The position numbers and the translations under genes were made by a program. DNA of 64,000 nucleotides from Microbacterium festucae. Its GTDB lineage: Bacteria > Actinomycetota > Actinomycetes > Actinomycetales > Microbacteriaceae. Below the pieces are notes generated by a model that saw only the letters and a list, made by a program, of their open reading frames with translations, was not told the origin of the DNA and did not search any database. Location of the stretch: positions 868,001 through 932,000 of the forward strand of contig NZ_JAOEFC010000001.1 of the NCBI RefSeq assembly GCF_025421715.1, read 5' to 3'. Positions 55,536 through 63,173 of this stretch are shown piece by piece; position 1 is the first letter of the stretch, and each line of letters begins with the position of its first letter.

Positions 55536-57236
55536 GTGTCAGTAGAGCCGCGCGTTCTTTCCGGCCGCTACCGGGTCGACGACCTGATCGGTCGCGGCGG
55601 AATGGCCTCGGTGTACCGGGGAGAAGACACGACTCTCGGTCGCACCGTCGCCATCAAGATCCTCAAGCCCGAGCTGGCCGCAGACGCCTCGTTCCGCACC
55701 CGTTTCCGCCTGGAGGCGCAGGCCGCCTCGCGCATGTCGCACCCGACGATCGTGCGCGTCTTCGACGCCGGCGAGGACGTCGCCACCGACGTCGACGGTC
55801 ACGAGCGCCCCGTGCCCTACATCGTCATGGAGCTCGTCGACGGGCGGCTGCTCAAAGACGTCATCGCCGACGGATCGGTGCCGGTCGCCGATGCGGTGCG
55901 CTACGTCGACGGCATCCTCGAGGCCCTCGAGTACTCGCACCGTGCCGGTGTGGTGCACCGCGACATCAAGCCCGGCAACGTCATGGTGACCCCCACCGGT
56001 CAGGTGAAGGTCATGGACTTCGGCATCGCCCGCGCGGTGTCGGACTCCTCGTCGACGGTGGCCGAGACCACCGCGATCATCGGGACCGCCGCCTATTTCT
56101 CGCCCGAGCAGGCCAAGGGCGAGCCCGTCGACGGCCGCGCCGACCTGTATTCGGCTGGTGTCGTGCTCTACGAGCTGCTCACCGGGCGCGCGCCGTTCCG
56201 CGGCGAATCGCCGGTGGCCGTGGCCTACCAGCACGTCAGCGAAGCGCCGATCCCGCCGTCCGAGCTCGTCGGAGCCGTGTCGCGGTCGCTCGACGCGGTC
56301 GTGCTGCGTGCGCTGGCGAAAGACCCGTTCCAGCGATTCCAGGATGCCGCGTCGTTCCGCACCGCGCTGGAGGCGACCACCGAGGGCAAGACCCCCAGCA
56401 AGCGCCAGGTGGGCGCCCTGCAGACCCAGCTCTACGGCGCCGACCCGCGGCAGGCCGCCGAGACGGCGCGGTCGCTGCGACAGCTCAGCGCCGACACCAC
56501 GATGCGCCGCACCCAGGCCGGGCCGCCGGTCGCGTGGATCTGGACGGGTGTGGCGGTGCTGGCCGTGCTGCTCATCTCGGTGCTGATCTGGGTCGTGACG
56601 ATCCGCCCCGGCGCCGAGGTGCCCGGCAACGCCCGCATCGTGCCCGATCTCACCGATGTCTCATGGGAGCGTGCCGAGACCGAACTCACCGAGCTCGACC
56701 TCGTCGCCGAGCGCCACGAGCAGTCCAGCGACACCGTCGCCGCGGGCAACGTCATCCGCACCGACCCCACCGCCGAGACGAGTGTCGCCCCGGGGCAGAC
56801 GGTGGGCGTCTACGTCTCGACCGGTCAGGAGATGTCCACCGTGCCCACGGTCGTCTCACTCAGTCGCACCGAGGCCGCCGACGCGCTCACCGCCGCCGGC
56901 CTACAGCTGGGCACGGTGACGGCGCGCAACGACCCCGATCTGGCCGCCGACACCGTCATCTCGGCCACCCCGGGCGAGGGCGTGCAGGTGGGCGCCGGCT
57001 CGACCGTGAACCTCGTGGTCGCCAGCGGCAAGGTGACCGTCGTGAACATGTCGGGCTGGACCCTCGACGCCGCCTCGCGACAGCTGCAGACCGACGAGCT
57101 CAAGCTCACCCCCGAGCGCGTCGACGACCCCAACTGCCCGGGGGAGGCCGACAACCCGGTCGTCTCGTCGCAGTCGGCGATCGGCGACGTGCCCATCCAC
57201 TCGACGATCCAGCTCGTCGTCTGCACCGGCGCCTGA
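55536..57236 (+). CDS. pknB: Ser/Thr protein kinase PknB with PASTA domains
   Basis: The sensor kinase that coordinates cell wall growth and division. The 566 residues have the kinase domain (about 9-275) with GRGGMASVYRG, Lys41 in VAIKILK, HRDIKPGN with Asp143, DFGIAR, and GTAAYFSPEQAKGE, then one helix near 330-352 and three PASTA modules (about 363-428, 429-496, 497-566). Four is usual in mycobacteria; three are seen here. GTG 55536 has GAGGGA at good spacing; TAGGCT at 55505-55510 suggests a separate promoter. Confidence 0.96.
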   Translation: MSVEPRVLSGRYRVDDLIGRGGMASVYRGEDTTLGRTVAIKILKPELAADASFRTRFRLEAQAASRMSHPTIVRVFDAGEDVATDVDGHERPVPYIVMELVDGRLLKDVIADGSVPVADAVRYVDGILEALEYSHRAGVVHRDIKPGNVMVTPTGQVKVMDFGIARAVSDSSSTVAETTAIIGTAAYFSPEQAKGEPVDGRADLYSAGVVLYELLTGRAPFRGESPVAVAYQHVSEAPIPPSELVGAVSRSLDAVVLRALAKDPFQRFQDAASFRTALEATTEGKTPSKRQVGALQTQLYGADPRQAAETARSLRQLSADTTMRRTQAGPPVAWIWTGVAVLAVLLISVLIWVVTIRPGAEVPGNARIVPDLTDVSWERAETELTELDLVAERHEQSSDTVAAGNVIRTDPTAETSVAPGQTVGVYVSTGQEMSTVPTVVSLSRTEAADALTAAGLQLGTVTARNDPDLAADTVISATPGEGVQVGAGSTVNLVVASGKVTVVNMSGWTLDAASRQLQTDELKLTPERVDDPNCPGEADNPVVSSQSAIGDVPIHSTIQLVVCTGA

Positions 57237-57280
57237 CGCCGCGGCATCCACCCCGGGTCGACGCCCGGGTCAGGTCCGGG

Positions 57281-57922
57281 TCACGCCCGCAGCGGATGCC
57301 GTCCGTCGGAGCGCTGTGCGGCGCCGGGCATCCCCGCCTGCACCAGCCAGTTCGCCAGCAGGCGGTGGCCGTGCTCGGTGAGCACCGCCTCGGGGTGGAA
57401 CTGCACCCCCCACAGCGGCAGATCGCGGTGAGCGATGCCCATCACGACGCCCGAGTCGCTGCGCGCGGTCACCCGCAACGGCGCCGGCAGGGTCGCCTCG
57501 GCCACCGCGAGCGAGTGGTAGCGAGTGGCGCGCAGCGGGCTCGGGATCCCGGCGAAAGCACCGGTGCCGTCGTGGTGCACCGTCGAGACGATGCCGTGCA
57601 TCAGCTCGGGGGCGTGGCCCACGGTCGCACCGAACGCGGCGGCGAGGGCCTGGTGGCCGAGGCAGACCCCCAGCAGCGGCAGGCCGAGCCGGGCGGCGCT
57701 GCGTACGACGTCGATCGACGCACCGGCGGCGACGGGTGTGCCGGGCCCGGGGGAGACGAGCACGCCCGCGTAGCGACCGAGCGTCTCATCGAGCGCATCC
57801 GCGTCGAGGCTGTCGGCCTCGACGAGCGTGGTGTGCGCCCCGAGCTCGTGGAGGTAGCCCACGAGCGTGTGCACGAAGCTGTCGTGGTTGTCGACGACGA
57901 GGATGCCGGTTCCGCTAGCCAC
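57281..57922 (-). CDS. Glutamine amidotransferase, anthranilate/aminodeoxychorismate synthase component II
   Basis: The ammonia-supplying subunit for chorismate-utilising synthases (TrpG/PabA type). The 213 residues show VDNHDSFVHTLVGYL, SPGPGTP, the nucleophile elbow GVCLGHQ, and the His-Glu pair in GVQFHPEA. The same gene sits beside pknB in mycobacteria, where it is named trpG; a folate role (pabA) is equally possible. GTG 57922 overlaps the upstream small gene by 8 bases. Confidence 0.9.
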   Translation of the reverse strand: MASGTGILVVDNHDSFVHTLVGYLHELGAHTTLVEADSLDADALDETLGRYAGVLVSPGPGTPVAAGASIDVVRSAARLGLPLLGVCLGHQALAAAFGATVGHAPELMHGIVSTVHHDGTGAFAGIPSPLRATRYHSLAVAEATLPAPLRVTARSDSGVVMGIAHRDLPLWGVQFHPEAVLTEHGHRLLANWLVQAGMPGAAQRSDGRHPLRA

Positions 57923-58073
57923 CGATCGTGGAGTCCTGCGGCGTGATGAACTGCGCCGCCCACGGGAAGGCGTAGAAGAAGAGCCCGTAGAGCACGGCGG
58001 CCACGAGCACCAGCAGGATGAGCACCCGCACCCAGGCGGGGCCGGGGAGGATGCGCCACAGGGCGGCGTACAT
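57915..58073 (-). CDS. 52-residue membrane protein in the sortase operon
   Basis: I do not recognise a family. The protein has one long hydrophobic helix (VRVLILLVLVAAVLYGLFFY) with basic residues before it and ends ITPQDSTIGG. Its ATG overlaps the sortase stop (TGATG) and its end overlaps the amidotransferase start, so it is held in a tight operon. It may be a small partner of the sortase. Confidence 0.72.
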   Translation of the reverse strand: MYAALWRILPGPAWVRVLILLVLVAAVLYGLFFYAFPWAAQFITPQDSTIGG

Positions 58074-58927
58074 CAGGCAGCTCCTTCGGTGAGCGAGGCG
58101 GGCGGGCCGTCGGTGCGGGGGGTGAAGCTCTCGAACATCGCGTACGCGATGATGCGCTCGAGCATGTTGAACTTCGGGGCGCAGCTGGTGAGGGTGAGGT
58201 AGCGCCCGTCGGGAGAGGTGCCCACCTCCTGCGGCACCGGCGCGAGCACGTCGACCTGGGTGTCCTGCACGTATTCGAGGGTGCGGAAGCGGTAGGTGTA
58301 CCAGCCGTCCTGGGTCTCGACCACGATCGCATCGCCCACGACGAGGCGGTCGATCGGGTCGAAGGGCGCGCCCGAGGTCCAGCGGTGGGCGGCGTAGACG
58401 GTGTTGCCCAGCTCGCCCGGCATCTGGGTGTCGGGGTAGTGGCCGACCTCGCCCTGGTCGAGGATGTCCTTCCGCGTCACGCCCGAGGCGATCGTGAACT
58501 GCCACGTCGGGCCGAAGCGCGGCACGTGCATCACGCCGAACTGGTCGCCGTGGGCGGGCTCGGCCAGCACCGGCACCGGCACCTCGGCCGCGCCCGTCTC
58601 GTCGGGCTGCGGGGTGGCGCTCGCGTCGGGGGAGGGCGTGGCCGGTGCGGTGGTGGGCTCCTGGGCCCACGACTGCGACAGCGCGGTGGCCTCGGCGGTC
58701 TTCTGCGAGCCGATGATCCAGTCGCCGATCCACATCTGCCAGGCCACATACAGCAGCGCGACCACGCCGACGGTGATCAGCAGCTCGCCGATCACCCCGA
58801 CGACCGACACCCGGCGGCGCGGAGCCGGCCCGCCGGACCGGGGTGACGGGCGCCCGCGACGGCGGTCACGGCGCGAGGGGGCGTCGGACGCGGCGGTCTC
58901 GGGTGCTGCCTGGGGTGCGTCTGCCAC
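58073..58927 (-). CDS. Class E sortase
   Basis: A membrane-anchored transpeptidase that attaches surface proteins to peptidoglycan. The 284 residues have an Arg-rich cytosolic N-terminus, one helix (VGVIGELLITVGVVALLYVA), a Pro/Thr linker and the sortase barrel with catalytic His in VYAAHRWTSG, Cys in LTLTSCAPKF and Arg in MLERIIAYA. Class E enzymes favour LAXTG motifs; no substrate is encoded here. The GTG start lies 6 bases after GAGAAT (58939-58934, minus strand). Divergent from crgA. Confidence 0.93.
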   Translation of the reverse strand: MADAPQAAPETAASDAPSRRDRRRGRPSPRSGGPAPRRRVSVVGVIGELLITVGVVALLYVAWQMWIGDWIIGSQKTAEATALSQSWAQEPTTAPATPSPDASATPQPDETGAAEVPVPVLAEPAHGDQFGVMHVPRFGPTWQFTIASGVTRKDILDQGEVGHYPDTQMPGELGNTVYAAHRWTSGAPFDPIDRLVVGDAIVVETQDGWYTYRFRTLEYVQDTQVDVLAPVPQEVGTSPDGRYLTLTSCAPKFNMLERIIAYAMFESFTPRTDGPPASLTEGAA

Positions 58928-58980
58928 ACCGGGATTCTCGCACAGCGGGGTTGCGTGCGACCTGACGGTAGAATCGGCGC

Positions 58981-59217
58981 ATGGCACGTTCAGACAAGGG
59001 CGACGAGCCCCTGGAGCAGTCTCAGGGTGAGCAGGCGCCGAACCCGGTCTGGTTCAAGCCCATCATGCTGGGGCTCATGATCATCGGACTCGTGTGGGTG
59101 CTGGTGTTCTACCTCAGCGGCTCGCGCTTCCCCATCCCCGGCATCGACGGATGGAACATCGTCATCGGCTTCGGCATCGCGTTCGTGGGCTTCCTGATGA
59201 CCACGCGCTGGCGCTGA
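58981..59217 (+). CDS. crgA: Cell division protein CrgA
   Basis: A small membrane protein that links FtsZ/FtsI septum assembly in actinobacteria. The 78 residues have two helices (FKPIMLGLMIIGLVWVLVFYL and IVIGFGIAFVGFLMTTRWR) separated by SGSRFPIPGIDGWN, exactly the family layout. TAGAAT (58969-58974) ends 6 bases before the ATG, predicting a leaderless mRNA. A strong terminator follows at 59243. Confidence 0.96.
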   Translation: MARSDKGDEPLEQSQGEQAPNPVWFKPIMLGLMIIGLVWVLVFYLSGSRFPIPGIDGWNIVIGFGIAFVGFLMTTRWR

Positions 59218-59242
59218 CGCTCGCGGCATCCGCTTTCGAACC

Positions 59243-59269
59243 GCACCGGACGGCATCCCCGTCCGGTGC
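59243..59269 (+). terminator. Rho-independent terminator of crgA
   Basis: Arms GCACCGGACGG (59243-59253) and CCGTCCGGTGC (59259-59269) with a 5-base loop, followed by TTTCGT. Confidence 0.85.
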
Positions 59270-59332
59270 TTTCGTGTGCCTGCGCAGCCGGATGCCGTGA
59301 CAGGAATTACACCGGTGTGATTCATCCCCACA

Positions 59333-59353
59333 TGTGGATGAACCTGTGGATAA
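59333..59353. promoter_or_regulatory. Perfect DnaA box with a second near-match
   Basis: TGTGGATAA at 59345-59353 is the exact reverse complement of the consensus DnaA box TTATCCACA. TGTGGATGA at 59333-59341 is a one-mismatch copy in the same direction, 12 bases upstream. They lie in the 175-base convergent gap after crgA. Two short palindromes, ACACCGGTGT and CCACATGTGG, lie just before. Confidence 0.6.
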
Positions 59354-59392
59354 CTCTGTCCGCGCGCCCGGGTGCGGCGGTCGGGGAGGCGC

Positions 59393-60256
59393 TCAGCCGA
59401 AGAAGACGAGCGAGGCGGCCACGGTGATCGCGACGAGGGCGACGCCGGTGGCGATGAGCAGCCAGATCTGCGTGCGTCGCTGACGGATCTTGCGGGTGCG
59501 GGCGAAGATGAGTCCGACCAGGGCGCCGACGAGGCCGCCGCCGATGTGCGCCTGCCACGAGATGTTGGAACCGGGCAGGAAGGTGAACACGAGGTTGAGG
59601 CCCAGCAGCACCGCGATCGCGGTGACGTTGGCACCGATGTGGCGGCCGATGACGAGCATCGCGCCCAGCAGGCCCCACACCGCACCCGACGCACCGACGA
59701 CCCACGAGCCGGGGGCCAGCAGCGCCACGAGCGCCGACCCGCCCAGGGCGCTGAGGGCGTACAGCGCGAGGAAGCGCGAGCGGCCGAGCAGCGGTTCGAG
59801 GCTGCGACCGATGGCCCACAGCGCCAGCATGTTGAGGCCGACATGGAAGATGCTCGCGTGCACGAACACCACGGTGAGCATGCGCCAGGGCTGGACGACG
59901 GCGAGAGCGCTGTTGAAGGCGAGGAAGTACTCGACCACGCCCCCGATCGAGGGGATCAGGGTCACGAGGTACAAAAGCACCGTGATCCCGACGAGGGTGT
60001 AGGTGGCCAGCGGACGGGTGTCCGTGGCCAGGCGTGACCGACGCCGCGGCATCCGCGCGATGTTCTGACGCTGCGCTTCACCGGCGGCCTGCCGCTGCGC
60101 GGCGAGGCATTCGGGGCAGATCACTCCGACGGGCATCTGCGTCATGCATTCCGGGCAGATGGTGCGGGTGCACCGCTGGCACAGCACGAAGCTCTGCCGG
60201 TCGGGATGCCGGTAGCAGAAGTTGTCGGAGTTCGAGCGGAACGCGGCGTCGGTCAC
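59393..60256 (-). CDS. Rhomboid intramembrane serine protease with N-terminal zinc finger
   Basis: A 287-residue protein. The N-terminal 50 residues hold a B-box-like Cys/His cluster (FCYRHPDRQSFVLCQRC, CPECM, ICPECL), then six helices with the rhomboid landmarks HASIFHVGLNMLALW, GASGAVWGLLGA (catalytic Ser) and AHIGGGLVGAL (catalytic His). It cleaves membrane protein substrates inside the bilayer; none can be named. GTG 60256 lies 11 bases after the ppiA stop, so the two genes are probably cotranscribed. Confidence 0.92.
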   Translation of the reverse strand: MTDAAFRSNSDNFCYRHPDRQSFVLCQRCTRTICPECMTQMPVGVICPECLAAQRQAAGEAQRQNIARMPRRRSRLATDTRPLATYTLVGITVLLYLVTLIPSIGGVVEYFLAFNSALAVVQPWRMLTVVFVHASIFHVGLNMLALWAIGRSLEPLLGRSRFLALYALSALGGSALVALLAPGSWVVGASGAVWGLLGAMLVIGRHIGANVTAIAVLLGLNLVFTFLPGSNISWQAHIGGGLVGALVGLIFARTRKIRQRRTQIWLLIATGVALVAITVAASLVFFG

Positions 60257-60266
60257 GATGTGCGGG

Positions 60267-60824
60267 TCAGACCGCGGCGATGTCGATCGAGCTGATGACG
60301 ACCGGCTCGATCGGACGGTCGCCGGCACCGGTGGGCACCGCGCCGATGGCGTCGACGACCGCGCGCGAGGCGTCGTCGGCGACCTCGCCGAAGATCGTGT
60401 GCTTGCCGGTGAGCCACGGGGTGGGGTCGGTCGTGATGAAGAACTGCGAGCCGTTGGTGCCCTCGGCCTTGCCGGTGATGGCGTTGCGGCGCAGACCTGC
60501 GTTGGCCATGGCCAGCAGGTAGGGGCGACCGAAGTCGAGCTCGGGGTGGATCTCGTCGTTGAAGTTGTAGCCGGGGCCGCCCACACCCTGACCGAGCGGG
60601 TCGCCGCCCTGGATCATGAAGTTGGGGATGATGCGGTGGAAGATGACGTCGCTGTAGAGCGCGCCCTCGCCGGGCTTGCCGGTGGCCGGGTCGGTCCAGG
60701 CCTGCGAACCGTCGGCCAGGCCGGTGAAGTTCTGCACGGTGCGGGGCGCGTGGTCCCCGAAGAGGTTGACGACGATGTCGCCGTGGTTGGTGTGGATCGT
60801 CGCGACTGCGGTGTGGATGGCCAT
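60267..60824 (-). CDS. ppiA: Cytosolic cyclophilin-type peptidyl-prolyl isomerase PpiA
   Basis: A 185-residue cyclophilin without signal peptide. Signatures: VNLFGDHAPRTVQNFTGLA, FHRIIPNFMIQGGDP, NAGLRRNAITGKAEGTNGSQ-type segment, FFITTDPTPWL, HTIFGEV. ATG 60824 was chosen over 60833 because it lies 7 bases after GAGAAT (60837-60832, minus strand), like the sortase promoter, and starts the conserved MAIHTAVATI. The gene keeps its usual place between crgA and gyrA. Confidence 0.94.
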   Translation of the reverse strand: MAIHTAVATIHTNHGDIVVNLFGDHAPRTVQNFTGLADGSQAWTDPATGKPGEGALYSDVIFHRIIPNFMIQGGDPLGQGVGGPGYNFNDEIHPELDFGRPYLLAMANAGLRRNAITGKAEGTNGSQFFITTDPTPWLTGKHTIFGEVADDASRAVVDAIGAVPTGAGDRPIEPVVISSIDIAAV

Positions 60825-60909
60825 GTCCGCCATTCTCCCATCTGTCAACCCCTGGCACGGGTCGCCTGGTCTGGCAAGATGGGACCAAAGCCGAATGAGG
60901 GAGGGCCCT

Positions 60910-61482
60910 GTGAGCCTCAGCCGCAAGCGCAAGAAGGAACTCCGCAAGCTCCAGAAGGATGCGAACACCCTGTGGGAGTCGCAGCAGGTTCTGCTGGGCC
61001 AGGCTGGTGACGTCGCCCGTGAGGCCGGCCGCCAGCTGAGTCACTACAACCGCGAGCAGGTCGTCCCTGCCGTGCACGAGAAGTACGACACGTACGCCGC
61101 GCCGTACGTGAACCAGGGCGTGGCCGCATCCAAGCGGATCTACAACCGTCAGCTGGTTCCCGCCGCGGGCGCGCTCGTCGGTTCGGCGCTGTCGGTGTGG
61201 GATGCCGCCAACGAGACGCGGGGCCGCATCGCCTCGGGTCGCGGTGTCGCCCCGGTCGACGTGGCGAAGCTGCAGAAGAAGGCCAAGAAGTACGGCGCCG
61301 CGGCGTCGAAGAAGCTGTCGGTCGTCGAGAACCCGAAGTCGGGGATCGGCGCCGGTGGCGTGATCGCGCTGATCCTCGGGATCGCCGCGGCCGCCGGCGT
61401 GCTCTACGCCGCGTGGCAGACGCTGCGTGCCGACGACGAGCTGTGGGTTGCCGACGACCCGCTGCGGGCCCCCGACGCCTGA
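60910..61482 (+). CDS. Coiled, single-span membrane protein of unknown function
   Basis: I do not recognise a family. The 190 residues start with a very basic stretch (SLSRKRKKELRKLQKDA), continue as long amphipathic helices (QVLLGQAGDVAREAGRQLSH, VVPAVHEKYDTYAAPYVNQG) resembling apolipoprotein-like or YtxH-type repeats, and have one helix near 150-172 (GGVIALILGIAAAAGVLYAAW) before an acidic tail. GTG 60910 has GAGGG upstream. It lies divergent from ppiA. Confidence 0.75.
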   Translation: MSLSRKRKKELRKLQKDANTLWESQQVLLGQAGDVAREAGRQLSHYNREQVVPAVHEKYDTYAAPYVNQGVAASKRIYNRQLVPAAGALVGSALSVWDAANETRGRIASGRGVAPVDVAKLQKKAKKYGAAASKKLSVVENPKSGIGAGGVIALILGIAAAAGVLYAAWQTLRADDELWVADDPLRAPDA

Positions 61483-61499
61483 GCGGATCGCCTGACCCC

Positions 61500-61997
61500 A
61501 TGATCGAGACCGACGGCGTCGAACCCGTCGGTCTCGATCGTGTGCGCGCTGCGGCATCCGCCCGCCATCTGCCCATCGAGCTGCGCGAGCGGCCGGCGGC
61601 GAACAGCCTCGTCGAGGCGGCCGCCCTGCTGGGCATCGAGCCGGCGGGCATCGTGAAGACCCTCGTCGTCAAGCGCTCCGACGACACCTATCTGTTCGCC
61701 CTCGTGCCCGGCGACCGGTCGATCTCGTGGCCGAAGCTGCGCGCCGTCGTGGGCGTCAACAAGCTGCAGCTGCCCGACCCGGAACGCGCCCGCGCGGCGA
61801 CGGGGTACGAGCGGGGCACCATCGTGCCGATCGGCAGCACCACCGACTGGCCGATCTTCGCCGACGAGCGCATCCGCGGTGCGCGCATCGCGATGGGTGC
61901 CGGTGCGCACGGGTACAGCCTGTTCGTCGACGCGGACGCGCTGATCGCCGCCTACGGTGCCACCGTGGCCGACATCAGCGAGGCCGCTCGCACCTAG
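61500..61997 (+). CDS. YbaK/EbsC-family aminoacyl-tRNA deacylase
   Basis: A 165-residue trans-editing type protein that probably hydrolyses misacylated tRNA such as Cys-tRNA(Pro). Family landmarks: NSLVEAAALLGIEPAGIVKTLVVKRSDD, LRAVVGVNKLQLPD, and GAHGYSLFVDADAL-type end with the conserved GxH region. The first 13 codons overlap a perfect 15-bp hairpin (61502-61539), so GTG 61542, giving about 151 residues, is a serious alternative start. The stop overlaps the convergent NUDIX stop by 3 bases. Confidence 0.85.
   Translation: MIETDGVEPVGLDRVRAAASARHLPIELRERPAANSLVEAAALLGIEPAGIVKTLVVKRSDDTYLFALVPGDRSISWPKLRAVVGVNKLQLPDPERARAATGYERGTIVPIGSTTDWPIFADERIRGARIAMGAGAHGYSLFVDADALIAAYGATVADISEAART
61502..61539. 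repeat. Hairpin overlapping the 5' end of the YbaK gene
   Basis: Perfect arms GATCGAGACCGACGG (61502-61516) and CCGTCGGTCTCGATC (61525-61539), loop of 8 bases. It begins inside the annotated ATG and 19 bases after the upstream gene stop, so it may be a terminator of that gene or may occlude the ribosome at the YbaK start. Confidence 0.7.
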
Positions 61998-62437
61998 GCG
62001 GTGCCGTCTGCGGCGGGCAGCAGTCCCGCCATGCGCAGGCCGATGTCGACGAGCTTCACGTGGTGGAGACCGGGCACCGACGCCAGGTCGAACCACTCGG
62101 CGCGGTCGGTCGTGCCGCCCACCTCGTGCCGCAGGCGTCCGCCGGTGATGTGGGCGCGGTAGATGATGCGCAGCGCGTGCAGGGGTTCGACCGCGTCGAG
62201 GATGCGCTGCCCGGCGGGGATCACCCGCGAATGGATGCCGAGCAGTGCGTCGATCACCACGCGGTAGCCCGTCTCTTCGCGCACCTCCCGGCGCGCGGCG
62301 AGCTCGGGGTCTTCGCCGGCTTCCAGTCCGCCGCCCGGCAGCGTCCACGCCGCGCGATGACCTTCGTTCCAGTGCGCGAGCAGCACGCGACCGTGGTCGT
62401 CGGTGACGACGGCGTAGGCCGCGACGCGCAGGTCCAT
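61994..62437 (-). CDS. NUDIX hydrolase
   Basis: A 147-residue pyrophosphohydrolase with the Nudix box GGGLEAGEDPELAARREVRE followed by ETGY. Substrates could be nucleotide derivatives such as oxidised dNTPs; none can be assigned. ATG 62437 lies 7 bases after TAGGGT (62450-62445, minus strand), a leaderless layout; the frame continues upstream into tRNA-Ala without support. Confidence 0.9.
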   Translation of the reverse strand: MDLRVAAYAVVTDDHGRVLLAHWNEGHRAAWTLPGGGLEAGEDPELAARREVREETGYRVVIDALLGIHSRVIPAGQRILDAVEPLHALRIIYRAHITGGRLRHEVGGTTDRAEWFDLASVPGLHHVKLVDIGLRMAGLLPAADGTA

Positions 62438-62511
62438 AGGTGTCACCCTAACGCCGGCATCGGGCGCGGTGGACCACGCGCGGAACCGGGGCCGAGCCGA
62501 GGAGGAAGGAG

Positions 62512-62584
62512 TGGAGCCTGGGAGAATCGAACTCCCGACATCCTGCTTGCAAAGCAGGCGCTCTACCAACTGAGCTAAGGCCCC
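62512..62584 (-). tRNA. tRNA-Ala (TGC)
   Basis: A 73-base tRNA: acceptor GGGGCCT/AGGCTCC, D arm AGCTCAGTTGGTAGAGC, anticodon arm CCTGC-TTTGCAA-GCAGG with anticodon TGC, T loop GTTCGATTC. CCA is not encoded. Together with tRNA-Ile it forms the pair usually found after gyrA. Confidence 0.96.
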
Positions 62585-62613
62585 GCACGGTATGCGGTTG
62601 TCGGACGGGATGG

Positions 62614-62687
62614 TGGGGCTACCAGGACTTGAACCTGGGACCTCTTCATTATCAGTGAAGCGCTCTAACCGCCTGAGCTATAGCCCC
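62614..62687 (-). tRNA. tRNA-Ile (GAT)
   Basis: A 74-base tRNA: acceptor GGGGCTA/TAGCCCC, D arm AGCTCAGGCGGTTAGAGC, anticodon arm CTTCA-CTGATAA-TGAAG with anticodon GAT, T loop GTTCAAGTC. CCA is not encoded. It lies 29 bases upstream of tRNA-Ala in transcription order. Confidence 0.96.
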
Positions 62688-62768
62688 GTTTGTCGGCTGC
62701 CGGCTTGCGCCGTCAACCTCCAAGACTTTACCCGAATCGCGGGGAAATCCGAAATCCGGGCCGCGGTC

Positions 62769-63173
62769 TCAGTTCGAGGTGAAACCGACGAGCAGGCCGC
62801 CGGTCACCTTGACCATGAGGTTGTAGATACCGGCCACCACGGCGCCGAGCACCGTGAGGACGATGAGGTTCAGGATCGCGACGATCGCCGCGAAAGCCAT
62901 CACCTGCGGCAGGCCGACGACGTCGGTGAGCACGAAGCTCCCGTCGGTGAACGAGCCGAGCAGCGAGTCGAGCTGGGTGAGCAGGCCGGTGGTCTGCAGC
63001 ACCATGAACACGAGGAAGACGGCGACCACGGTCACGATGGCCAGGGCCACCGCGGCGAGGAACGACAGCTTCACGGCCGACCAGAAGTCGACGTAGACGA
63101 GGCGGAGCCGCACCTGCTTGGCGCTGGTCTTGCTCGACGACTTCCTCGCCAGCTTGTCGGCAACGGTGCTCAT
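62769..63173 (-). CDS. DUF3566 membrane protein
   Basis: A 134-residue member of the DUF3566 family that follows gyrA in most actinobacteria. A basic, Ser/Lys-rich cytosolic start is followed by [21 protein letters not shown] (the family signature) and two helices ([44 protein letters not shown]). ATG 63173 overlaps the gyrA stop (ATGA). Function not established. Confidence 0.93.
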   Translation of the reverse strand: MSTVADKLARKSSSKTSAKQVRLRLVYVDFWSAVKLSFLAAVALAIVTVVAVFLVFMVLQTTGLLTQLDSLLGSFTDGSFVLTDVVGLPQVMAFAAIVAILNLIVLTVLGAVVAGIYNLMVKVTGGLLVGFTSN

